Shown: one piece after another, positions 18,481 through 26,045 of the stretch
How positions within the stretch are numbered: position 1 is the stretch's first letter
Layout of the letters: every line of letters begins with the position of its first letter
NCBI GenBank assembly: GCA_900557175.1
Contig: USSL01000001.1
Span: 1-38,507 of the forward strand
Length of the DNA: 38,507 nucleotides
From: an uncultured Eubacteriales bacterium
Lineage (GTDB): Bacteria > Bacillota > Clostridia > Lachnospirales > Lachnospiraceae
Reading direction: 5' to 3'
Program-made: the position numbers and the translations under genes
The notes under the pieces: model-generated
Database searches by the model: none
Told to the model about the DNA's origin: nothing
Seen by the model: only the letters and a program-made list of their open reading frames with translations

Positions 18481-19548
18481 TTATTTTCTTGCAATAATTG
18501 CATAATCCTGACTGCCAAAAAGTGTCGATGATACATCGCTCATGACATCATTAAATTCATCTAAATTCTCAATCCCCTCACCGCGCAGCGCCGGTATGTG
18601 ACAGTTTATTTTGCTTGTATCTGTATAAATAATTTTTATATTCTTAAAACCGGCTTTCTGAAGAAAATATTCCATCGTCAGCGGGTGTACCGGTTTTACA
18701 TGAGACGGATCGACATAAAATGCATGTGTATAAATTGCCAGTGATGTCGGGTTCGGCGTTTCAATCACAAGATAGCTGCCGCTTTCCATTTTTTCAAATG
18801 CCGTATTACATAAATCGATAATCTGATATTCTTTCAGATGCTCGACAACCTGGCCTACAAAAATACCATCTGTACTTTCAATTGTTTTTAAGTAATGACC
18901 GCCGTCATCACATACCGCCGAAAGCTTACGTTCCTTACAATACTCTACAAATTCATCGTAAGTGTCCACACCTGTGGCGCCAATATGATTTTCTTTTAAA
19001 AGTTCTAAAAACTCACCGCGGCCGCAGCCGATATCAACCACATTTTTACATTCTGAAAAATAGTCTAAATACTGGCGCTGTCTTTCCTTGATCCCTTCCC
19101 TGCTGCCTCTGAAATGATTTTCGAAGTCAAAATAGTCGATGTCACTGTAAGTTTCTGCCGACGGGGCCAAGGCAGATGCCTGCACCGCATTTTCTGTCTG
19201 TCTGACGGACACAATACTTTCACTCTGCGCGCCGTCCTGTGCCGGAGCACAACCGCCCTTTTCAAGCTTTTTAAGCTTCACAAAGCTGCGTTCCATATTT
19301 TGCTCAAGTAAATCAAGACGCGCGTTGTTATTTCTTAGATTAATCAACGCATTTTCATAGCTGCTCAAACATTCTTCAAGATAATTTACTCTTTTCTCAA
19401 GACTTTGACACCGCTCTGAAAGTGCGGCGATTTTCTTTTCTGCCTCTGTTTCCAGTTGTTCTTCCAGCTGTCTCGTTTTTCCTTCCTGCTCAGTTTGTTT
19501 CTGTTCAAGTTCTGTCTGCTTTTGCTTTAATTCTGACTGTCCAAACAT
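18481..19548 (-). CDS. Coiled-coil SAM-dependent methyltransferase, possible chain-length/capping enzyme
   Basis: A 355-residue two-part protein. Residues 5-97 form a long, Glu/Lys/Gln-rich coiled coil, then a flexible linker (98-135). A class I methyltransferase domain follows: HFRGSREGIKERQRQYL (145-161), SAM motif I VVDIGCGRGEF (170-180), then GQVVEHL and a HVKPVHPLTMEYFLQKAGF segment. WbdD of E. coli O9a, which caps the chain and sets its length for Wzm/Wzt export, also joins a methyltransferase to a coiled coil, though there the coil is C-terminal and a kinase domain is present; here there is no kinase. The gene is adjacent to wzt. The start ATG has GGGGGA upstream. The methylated group (sugar OH or a phosphate) is unknown. 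Confidence 0.85.
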   Translation of the reverse strand: MFGQSELKQKQTELEQKQTEQEGKTRQLEEQLETEAEKKIAALSERCQSLEKRVNYLEECLSSYENALINLRNNNARLDLLEQNMERSFVKLKKLEKGGCAPAQDGAQSESIVSVRQTENAVQASALAPSAETYSDIDYFDFENHFRGSREGIKERQRQYLDYFSECKNVVDIGCGRGEFLELLKENHIGATGVDTYDEFVEYCKERKLSAVCDDGGHYLKTIESTDGIFVGQVVEHLKEYQIIDLCNTAFEKMESGSYLVIETPNPTSLAIYTHAFYVDPSHVKPVHPLTMEYFLQKAGFKNIKIIYTDTSKINCHIPALRGEGIENLDEFNDVMSDVSSTLFGSQDYAIIARK

Positions 19549-19567
19549 TTAACAATCCCCCGTTTTC

Positions 19568-20830
19568 TTAAATCTCCCACTGATGCGGCAGCCTCACGAC
19601 GCCTAAATCGCCGACAGCCGAATACATCTCAAATATATAGGCTTCCCTGAAATAATCGACAGCCACACCGACCTCTGATTCTATCGCAACATCTAAAAGA
19701 TAAATGCCCGGCAGCAAATCCACATGCTCTAAATTCACTTTCATCGTGCCGCTCTTTTCCAAATCAAATTCCTCTAACTGGTCAATACGGGTATTTGTCC
19801 CGTAAATGCGCTCGCCGCTCTGATTAAAAATGCCGATACCAAAAACTGCATCCTTGACTTTTTGCTTCACACTATAGTCAAACTCTACCGTCACCTTGCT
19901 TCCGGTTACAAATGTCTTCTGAGTTTTTCCATCCTCATCAACCATTCTTACTCTTTCTATGCGTGCAAAACCATTGCCCCAGCGCTTATTATCCTCCGGC
20001 TTAGCTTCCTCGGTGCTTTCTTTGCGCTCGCCCTCAGCGTGTCCTTCCTTCTGTTCTTTATGATTTTTTTCTTTTTCTGCAATTTCCTGCCGTTTCTGTC
20101 CCATAAAGTCCATATACTCAGGATGGATATCCCTCGGCTTGCCCTCAGCCTTAATCTTGCCCTCATGAAGCCATATCGTTCTGTCGCATATCTGCTCAAT
20201 CTGTCCGAGTGAATGTGACACAATGACAATCGTTGTTCCCTGCGCCTTAATTTCTCTCAGCTTATTAAAGCACTTGCCCTGAAAGTTAATATCACCGACG
20301 GCCAATATTTCATCAATCAGTAAAATATCTGCATTAACATTGATTGCCACGGAAAAGGCAAGGCGCATATACATTCCCGACGAATAAGTTCTTACCGGAT
20401 TATCCAAAAACTGCTCCATTTCCGAAAACTCGATAATATCATCCATTCGCTCGTCAATTTCTTTTCTTGAAAGCCCGAAAATCGAAGCATTTGTATAAAT
20501 ATTTTCCCGGCCGCTCATATCCGGATGAAACCCGGCGCCAAGTTCAATCAAACTGGAGACACGTCCCTGAAGTTCAATGCTGCCCTCATTCGGATACATA
20601 ATTCTCGTGAGCAGCTTCAGTGTTGTACTCTTGCCGCAGCCGTTATGGCCGATCAGACCGATGGCCTCACCTTTTTTAACATTAAAGCTAATGCCGTCAA
20701 GCACCCATCGGTCTTCGTATCTGCTTCTGTTTCGGAATAACAGCCGTTCCTTTAATTCACTGCCTTTATCATAGTACACTCTGAACTTCTTCCGTACATT
20801 TTTTACTTCTATCGCATTTTCTCTGTCCAT
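19568..20830 (-). CDS. wzt: Polysaccharide ABC exporter ATPase with C-terminal Wzt glycan-binding domain
   Basis: A 420-residue ABC ATPase. The nucleotide-binding domain has Walker A GHNGCGKST (residues 61-69), signature YSSGM (149-153), Walker B DILLIDE (168-174) and the switch His in IVSHS (203-206). A highly charged linker (about 245-285) leads to a beta-rich C-terminal domain (286-420) with the features of the Wzt_C family, which in the O9a and related systems binds the finished, end-modified glycan before export. TagH-type teichoic acid ATPases lack such a domain. Its ATG overlaps the stop of wzm by one base (TAATG) with GGAGG upstream. Energises polymer export with Wzm. Confidence 0.93.
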   Translation of the reverse strand: MDRENAIEVKNVRKKFRVYYDKGSELKERLLFRNRSRYEDRWVLDGISFNVKKGEAIGLIGHNGCGKSTTLKLLTRIMYPNEGSIELQGRVSSLIELGAGFHPDMSGRENIYTNASIFGLSRKEIDERMDDIIEFSEMEQFLDNPVRTYSSGMYMRLAFSVAINVNADILLIDEILAVGDINFQGKCFNKLREIKAQGTTIVIVSHSLGQIEQICDRTIWLHEGKIKAEGKPRDIHPEYMDFMGQKRQEIAEKEKNHKEQKEGHAEGERKESTEEAKPEDNKRWGNGFARIERVRMVDEDGKTQKTFVTGSKVTVEFDYSVKQKVKDAVFGIGIFNQSGERIYGTNTRIDQLEEFDLEKSGTMKVNLEHVDLLPGIYLLDVAIESEVGVAVDYFREAYIFEMYSAVGDLGVVRLPHQWEI

Positions 20831-21606
20831 TACAATTCCTCCGCAAAGCCTTTCTGAAGCTTGTTAAATACGCCGATGCCGATGACAAGAACTAAAATTC
20901 CGAGAACAAGCGCCCACATAAGATTTCCCAATTCCGGGATCTGCTTATAATACAAAATATCTCTGTATGCCACAATGACCGGCGTCATCGGATTAATGTT
21001 AAGAATCGGTCTTAACTTCTCCGGTATCATATCTACAGAATAAATAATCGGCGTCATATACATCCATGCCATCATGACAATGCCTAAAATATACTCCAGA
21101 TCCCTGAAATAAACCGTCAGCGCACAGGTGACCATCGCCGCCCCCAGCGCCATGACATATTCAACAATCATCACTGCCGGCAGGAAAAGCCACGCTTTAA
21201 GATTAAAGCCGATGCCTGAGATTAACACAACGAAAATAATTACAATAAATGAAAACAGCATATTCACAAAGCCGCTTGTCACATAGGATATCGGCATAAC
21301 TTCTCTCGGAAAGTAAATCTTTTTGACCATATCCTTGTGCGTCATAATGCAGGCTGAACCTCCGGTCACGGAGCCGCTGAAAAACAGCCACGGCACAAGA
21401 CCGACGAAAAGGTACAGATAAAACTTGTCGATACCGTTTGGCATAATAATTGAAAACACAAATGTATATACCGCAAGCTGCAAAAGGGGATTAATAAATG
21501 TCCACAAAAATCCCAAAACAGAGCCTTTATACCGCCCCCGCAGTTCCTGACGCACAAGACTGTATATCATTTCTCTATAATCATATATTTCTCTAAGATG
21601 CTTCAT
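20830..21606 (-). CDS. wzm: Polysaccharide ABC exporter membrane subunit
   Basis: A 258-residue ABC-2 type permease with about six transmembrane helices. It starts with the amphipathic REIYDYREMIYSLVRQELRGRYKGSVLG, written here only by its ends (residues 4-31), the family's N-terminal interface helix, followed by FLWTFINPLLQLAVYTFVFS (33-52). With Wzt it forms the channel that exports lipid-linked polysaccharide. The homologous TagG exports teichoic acid, but the Wzt C-terminal domain and surrounding glycosyltransferases favour a polysaccharide. The ribosome site is AAGGA before the ATG at 21606, and the gap to the upstream GT4 is 4 nt. Confidence 0.93.
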   Translation of the reverse strand: MKHLREIYDYREMIYSLVRQELRGRYKGSVLGFLWTFINPLLQLAVYTFVFSIIMPNGIDKFYLYLFVGLVPWLFFSGSVTGGSACIMTHKDMVKKIYFPREVMPISYVTSGFVNMLFSFIVIIFVVLISGIGFNLKAWLFLPAVMIVEYVMALGAAMVTCALTVYFRDLEYILGIVMMAWMYMTPIIYSVDMIPEKLRPILNINPMTPVIVAYRDILYYKQIPELGNLMWALVLGILVLVIGIGVFNKLQKGFAEEL

Positions 21607-21610
21607 ATTC

Positions 21611-22879
21611 TCAATCCTTCTTGTAAATTTTTTCGATACGTTTCTCTATCAGTGATACAGCCTTTGCCATGCCCAATTTTTCTGAAATAAAGGCCCTGGC
21701 GTCATCAGATAATTGATGATAAAAATCCCGGTCGCTGTACAGCTTTTTCATAAATGCGGCCGCCTGGCAAACATCCGGATCAGCCCACACTGCGCCCTTT
21801 TTATACGGCGGACAGTCATTTTCCAGCTTTGTAAATTTATAATCAACCATACAGGCAACGTTTTCATTCATAAATTCTGTATTTGACGACCAGTTTGTCG
21901 CAATCACCGGCGTACCGTTTAGCATCGCCTCCGCCATCACCAGCCCGAAGCCCTCGGCTCTGTGGAGTGACACAAAAACGTCTGCCGCCTTAATAAGACT
22001 ATTAACTTCCACCTTGCTCATAATCTCTGTCACATAGTAAATATTATCGTAATCCTTTAACATACCTTTGAGCAGCGCCATGTCTTCTTCTCTGGCATTA
22101 TTTACCTTCAGCACAAGTCCGACATTTTTATCGTCCGGCGAAAAAGCCTTTTTAAACGCACGAATAACTCCCATAGGATTTTTCCGCTCGCGCGTACTGT
22201 TTGAATCGTACATCGCTAAAAACAAAAACTTATCCTCCGGAAGTTTAAAATATGTTCTCGTATATTGACTTTCTGTCGGTGCCTTGACACAGTAAGGAAT
22301 TGTCGTCACCGGCAAATCCGTCACCTTTCTTAAGCTTTGACTTATGAATTCTGACGGCGTCCAAATCTCATCCAAAAGCGGAAAATATGTTTTCCAGCTC
22401 TCCGGTATTTCCTCCAATTCCCACAGCCAAAAGGCAATATTATACCGCTTTTTCCACGCCGCCGCATCCATTCTTGTGTATAACAGCTTCATCTCATCCG
22501 GGTTGATGTGGATAAGATTGATATTATACTTTAATTCATCGGTAATTTTATCATCTAAAGTGTGGTCTTCACTGCTCATCAGCGCACTGCCAAGCTTAAA
22601 ATCATACAGGGACAGCGGATATTTTGAATTTTCAATCATATCTGCCAACAGTCGGCTGCTCTGTCCAAGCCCCATCTGCGCGCGCAAAAGCCCGATTAAA
22701 TTAATACCGTCCGGGTAAGTCTCCCGCACAAAGGCTTCCTTTCCTTCTGAAATAAGCCCGGCAAGCTGCTTGTCCAGCATTTTATTTTTCGCATTGCTTA
22801 AAAGCTGCTGCGGAAATATTTTCTTTAATAAAGGCTTGACCTTCTCAGATGAAGCCATTATAACCTTCTGTATACTCAT
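21611..22879 (-). CDS. Family GT4 glycosyltransferase
   Basis: About 422 residues. Recognisable landmarks are INLIGLLRAQMGLGQSSRLL (near residues 59-78), NIAFWLWELEEIPESW (147-162), DEIWTPSEFI and, in the C-terminal donor domain, HRAEGFGLVMAEAM with the E-x7-E glutamates, then NGTPVIATNWSSNTEF. This is a GT4 subgroup frequently found next to Wzm/Wzt. The frame extends to a TTG at 22891, but I start at the ATG 22879 because GGAG lies 6 nt before it and the TTG has no ribosome site and would overlap the upstream gene. Substrate unknown. Confidence 0.9.
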   Translation of the reverse strand: MSIQKVIMASSEKVKPLLKKIFPQQLLSNAKNKMLDKQLAGLISEGKEAFVRETYPDGINLIGLLRAQMGLGQSSRLLADMIENSKYPLSLYDFKLGSALMSSEDHTLDDKITDELKYNINLIHINPDEMKLLYTRMDAAAWKKRYNIAFWLWELEEIPESWKTYFPLLDEIWTPSEFISQSLRKVTDLPVTTIPYCVKAPTESQYTRTYFKLPEDKFLFLAMYDSNSTRERKNPMGVIRAFKKAFSPDDKNVGLVLKVNNAREEDMALLKGMLKDYDNIYYVTEIMSKVEVNSLIKAADVFVSLHRAEGFGLVMAEAMLNGTPVIATNWSSNTEFMNENVACMVDYKFTKLENDCPPYKKGAVWADPDVCQAAAFMKKLYSDRDFYHQLSDDARAFISEKLGMAKAVSLIEKRIEKIYKKD

Positions 22880-22881
22880 AC

Positions 22882-23820
22882 TCAACTCCAAATAATTTGC
22901 ATAATCTTTCTTATTATACCATATTTCAGCGCCCTGTTTCTGACATAAAACTTAATTCTTTCTTTCTTATTTGCTTTTACTAAAGCTGCATAGCCCAAAA
23001 GAAGGCACTTATAAGGATTATGCACTAAAAGACTATCATACACCCGGTTAAAATACGCTGTTTGTACCATCGTATCTTCCATACGCTGTCTGAATTGTTT
23101 TTTCCCTGCCAGTGCCCTCTGCTTAATATAGGCAAAACTTGACGCCTTTGATGCCCCAACGACATTATTACCGTGCTGTCTATATAAAATCAGCGGACGT
23201 TTTATAAAAATAATTTTTCCGAAAACAGCGGCAATCAGCGCTGCAAAATAATCATGCATCACAATTTCTTCTGTACAGTCTGCCATCTTTAAATATTCTC
23301 TTAACCGCCGGTTAATCATCACCGTACAGCCTGTCACCGAATTTTGCAGCATAAGCTGCGCAAGACTTGTCTGCTTTGGCAGTTTCTGATAATCAAAAAA
23401 TGATTCACTAAGTACATTAAGCTGTTCATCGACAACACATAAATCCGAATGAACAAGCACCGGCACTTCTGTGCCATAAGTCTTTTCAGCCCTTTTCATG
23501 GCCTTTAATGTCAGCTCTGCCTTATTTTCAAGCCATATATCATCCTGATCCGAGAACATGATATACTCGGCGTCTGAATCATGAATGAGCCGCATGAAAT
23601 TATTTTTGGAACAGCCGGATGCTGTCTCATTTTTTAAAACAACGACCTTGCCCGGCTCAAATTTTTTACTGAAAGCTTCCGCAATTTCCACGCTTCTGTC
23701 CGAAGAAGCATCATCTCTTATAATAAGATGCCACTGCTTATATGTCTGCTTTTCTATAGACTCAAGCTGTGCCTTCAGATACTTTTCACCATTATAAACA
23801 GCCATCAATATATCAACCAT
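22882..23820 (-). CDS. Family GT2 glycosyltransferase, rhamnosyltransferase-like
   Basis: A 312-residue GT-A enzyme. Motifs are VDILMAVYNGEKYLKAQL (residues 2-19), IIRDDASSDRS (33-43) and the donor/metal segment FSDQDDIWLENKAEL (about 89-103), a combination typical of RgpB-like rhamnosyltransferases. No rhamnose synthesis genes are in the window, so the donor remains open. I start at ATG 23820, where GGAGG lies 7 nt upstream; an in-frame ATG at 23853 lacks a ribosome site and would overlap the upstream gene. The C-terminal region is basic and may contact the membrane. Confidence 0.9.
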   Translation of the reverse strand: MVDILMAVYNGEKYLKAQLESIEKQTYKQWHLIIRDDASSDRSVEIAEAFSKKFEPGKVVVLKNETASGCSKNNFMRLIHDSDAEYIMFSDQDDIWLENKAELTLKAMKRAEKTYGTEVPVLVHSDLCVVDEQLNVLSESFFDYQKLPKQTSLAQLMLQNSVTGCTVMINRRLREYLKMADCTEEIVMHDYFAALIAAVFGKIIFIKRPLILYRQHGNNVVGASKASSFAYIKQRALAGKKQFRQRMEDTMVQTAYFNRVYDSLLVHNPYKCLLLGYAALVKANKKERIKFYVRNRALKYGIIRKIMQIIWS

Positions 23821-23837
23821 CCTGCTGCCTCCATCCT

Positions 23838-24599
23838 TTAAAACCGTTTCCATTTAAGCATATATTTAAACATGGAACATAAAAATATGCAAATGCCTCT
23901 CATACTCCTTGTATTATCTCTTTTCCATTCATGATACACACAAAAATCCGGATGATATACAATACTTCCGCCGGCATTGATGACTCTCTGTGCCAGATCT
24001 GCATCCTCAAAGTACATAAAGTACCGCTCATCAAATCCTCCGAGCGCCTTTAAGATCTCTGTTTTAATTATAAAAAAGCTTCCCGAAATATTTTGGCACT
24101 TTACCGGTCTGTCTGCAATTTCTGTTTCGCCTGTATATAATTTTCTGTAATATTTAAACGGCGCAAACTTACTCATAACGACAAATTTGAAGTCTGGCTG
24201 CCGCTTCGGCAAGAACTGCTCCGTACCGTCTGTATTGAGCACCTTCGGCAGTAAAATACTGATATTCTGATGTTTTTCCATATAGGCAGTCATCCGCCCG
24301 ATCACCGGTGTTTCTATGGCAATGTCCGGATTAATAAGCACATGATAAACAGAATCAACCTGTTCCATAATCCGGTTATGCCCCCGGCCAAAGCCTTCAT
24401 TTTTACGGCTTTGTATCACTGTTACTTCAGGAAAATTCTGTTCTATAACAGAAACCGTCCCGTCACAGGAACAGTTATCATACACATAAAGCTTAAAATC
24501 TATATCCTTTGTGTATTCTAAAATTGTCCTGATACACTTTTTTATAATCTTTTCATTATTATAGGTTACAATACCGCCGGTCACAAAATGTTTTTCCAT
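23838..24599 (-). CDS. Family GT2 glycosyltransferase, WbbL-like
   Basis: A 253-residue GT2 enzyme. Seen are GGIVTYNNEKIIKKCI (residues 8-23), VYDNCSCDGT (39-48), KNEGFGRGHNRIM (66-78) and the donor-site LINPDI (88-93) in place of DxD. The C-terminal signature is GGFDERYFMYFEDADLAQR with YHEWKRDNTRS. This set is the WbbL pattern, found in rhamnosyltransferases and some galactofuranosyltransferases; a galactofuranose role would fit the glf gene in the same locus (inference). The ribosome site is AAGGTG before the ATG at 24599. It follows the initiating phosphotransferase by 10 nt, so it probably adds the second sugar. Confidence 0.9.
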   Translation of the reverse strand: MEKHFVTGGIVTYNNEKIIKKCIRTILEYTKDIDFKLYVYDNCSCDGTVSVIEQNFPEVTVIQSRKNEGFGRGHNRIMEQVDSVYHVLINPDIAIETPVIGRMTAYMEKHQNISILLPKVLNTDGTEQFLPKRQPDFKFVVMSKFAPFKYYRKLYTGETEIADRPVKCQNISGSFFIIKTEILKALGGFDERYFMYFEDADLAQRVINAGGSIVYHPDFCVYHEWKRDNTRSMRGICIFLCSMFKYMLKWKRF

Positions 24600-24609
24600 C
24601 CAATCACCT

Positions 24610-25998
24610 TCATAAGTTTATATCCATTTTCTTTCTATATTTTTCAATATCGCTATCCAGCCTTTCGTTAAATCCCTCCGTGCTGTCCGACTTAAAGAAA
24701 ACAACAAGCGTCTGTAAAAGCAGCTTAATATCCTTTGTCAGAGAATAATTCTCTATATACATAAGGTCAAGAATCAGTTTATATTTCGGCGATGTATTAT
24801 ACTTTCCTGCAATCTGTGCATATCCGGTAAGACCGGCTTTCACTCTCAGTCTGTATTCAAACTCAGGGCATTCCCGCGTATATAAATAAACATTTTTAAG
24901 CATCTCGGGGCGGGGACCGACAAAGCTCATTTCACCTTTAAGTATATTTAATACTTGCGGCAGTTCATCAAGGCGGTACTTTCTGAGCACTCTGCCTACT
25001 GACGTAATTCGGTCATCATCCTCCTTTGCCGAATAATTTTCTGCATTTTCTTTCATTGTCCTAAATTTGTATACAGAAAATATCCGTCCGTTTTTTGTTG
25101 CCCTCTGCTGCTTAAAAATAACTTTTCCGCCGTCACATACTTTGATTGCGATGGCGCAGCCTAAAAAGACCGGGCTCAGCACCACTAAAATCACAACCGA
25201 CAGTACAATATCCATAAACCGCTTCACTGCCCTCTGTTCAAAAGACAATTCTTTAACCGGTGCGCACACAAAGGATATATCGTCAATAATCGTATGCTTT
25301 GCATTAATCTCAACAATATCCGATATTTCAGGATTAAAATAGATATTGATCAGATTTCTGTAACAGTACTCAACAATCTCCGTCCGCCGCTCAATTGGCA
25401 GGTTATAAATAAAAACTGTGTCGCACTGAATCAGTATGTCGTATAAGTCATCAGCTTCATAGTTTCTTACATATTCGACCTTATACTGTTTCTTAAAACT
25501 TCCAATGGCTTCAATCGCTTCTAAAAAACTCTCCTTACAATCAGTAATCAGACAGCATTTCTGAGGCTTATTGACCGTAAAAAACAGCCAGTTTCCCCCA
25601 TAAACAAATATTGTGATTCCTATGAGCTGCACAATAAATGTAATCACTAAAAGTCCGACACTTGCAAGGTCAAAAGCAAGACCGTTGGCCTCGTTCGTAT
25701 TCATAATCGAAAGCTGCAGCTCTGTAATAATATCTGTAATTGCTGTTGCCAAAGCAAGCGATGATATAATTGGTTTGCTTTTTCTCTGCCCGATATCATA
25801 AGTGCCGTAAGCCATTGTCATGCAAAGTCCCACAGCCACAAAAGTCAGCGCCGTAACGCCTGCAGTTCTCGACAATCTGAGAAGCGGCCAGTTTTCAATA
25901 CCCATAATCAGAAAAAAACTGCCAATCAGCCAGCCGTATAAAAACAGCTTAAGCAGAAAAACCATCGACTTTTCAAACTTCTTCAATAATCTTACCAC
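24610..25998 (-). CDS. Initiating undecaprenyl-phosphate sugar phosphotransferase (polyprenyl glycosylphosphotransferase)
   Basis: About 462 residues. Five N-terminal hydrophobic helices and a central CoA-binding-like domain precede the catalytic domain. That domain starts with RAVKRFMDIVLSVVILVVLS, then KVIFKQQRATKNGRIFSVYK and KFRTM, then YRLDELPQVLNILKGEMSFV with the catalytic Asp-Glu pair (about 344-345), and GPRPEM. The family transfers a sugar-1-phosphate from a nucleotide sugar to undecaprenyl phosphate, the first step of the polymer. The frame reaches ATG 26016, but an extended -10 box (26032-26037) would start RNA about 9 nt before it. GTG 25998 has AGGGGA 6 nt upstream and a workable leader, so I prefer that start; the ATG remains possible. 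Confidence 0.93.
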   Translation of the reverse strand: MVRLLKKFEKSMVFLLKLFLYGWLIGSFFLIMGIENWPLLRLSRTAGVTALTFVAVGLCMTMAYGTYDIGQRKSKPIISSLALATAITDIITELQLSIMNTNEANGLAFDLASVGLLVITFIVQLIGITIFVYGGNWLFFTVNKPQKCCLITDCKESFLEAIEAIGSFKKQYKVEYVRNYEADDLYDILIQCDTVFIYNLPIERRTEIVEYCYRNLINIYFNPEISDIVEINAKHTIIDDISFVCAPVKELSFEQRAVKRFMDIVLSVVILVVLSPVFLGCAIAIKVCDGGKVIFKQQRATKNGRIFSVYKFRTMKENAENYSAKEDDDRITSVGRVLRKYRLDELPQVLNILKGEMSFVGPRPEMLKNVYLYTRECPEFEYRLRVKAGLTGYAQIAGKYNTSPKYKLILDLMYIENYSLTKDIKLLLQTLVVFFKSDSTEGFNERLDSDIEKYRKKMDINL

Positions 25999-26031
25999 GA
26001 TATATCCCCTGTACATCCGTATAATATATCT

Positions 26032-26040
26032 ATTATACCA
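26032..26040 (-). promoter_or_regulatory. Extended -10 promoter for the glycosyltransferase operon
   Basis: TGGTATAAT on the minus strand, a perfect extended -10 (TGnTATAAT), lies at the end of the amidase gene and in the short gap after it. No good -35 is seen. Transcription would start near 26025, giving a short leader that suits the GTG at 25998 better than the ATG at 26016. Confidence 0.6.
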
Positions 26041-26045
26041 TTTTT

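Noticed and set aside
19957..20229. 90-codon minus-strand frame inside wzt
   Set aside because: Out-of-frame reading of the charged linker of Wzt; basic and repetitive, no start signals.
20830..21606. Teichoic acid exporter TagG/TagH
   Set aside because: The ATPase carries a Wzt-type C-terminal glycan-binding domain and the surroundings are polysaccharide genes with no teichoic acid polymerase or glycerol-phosphate enzymes.
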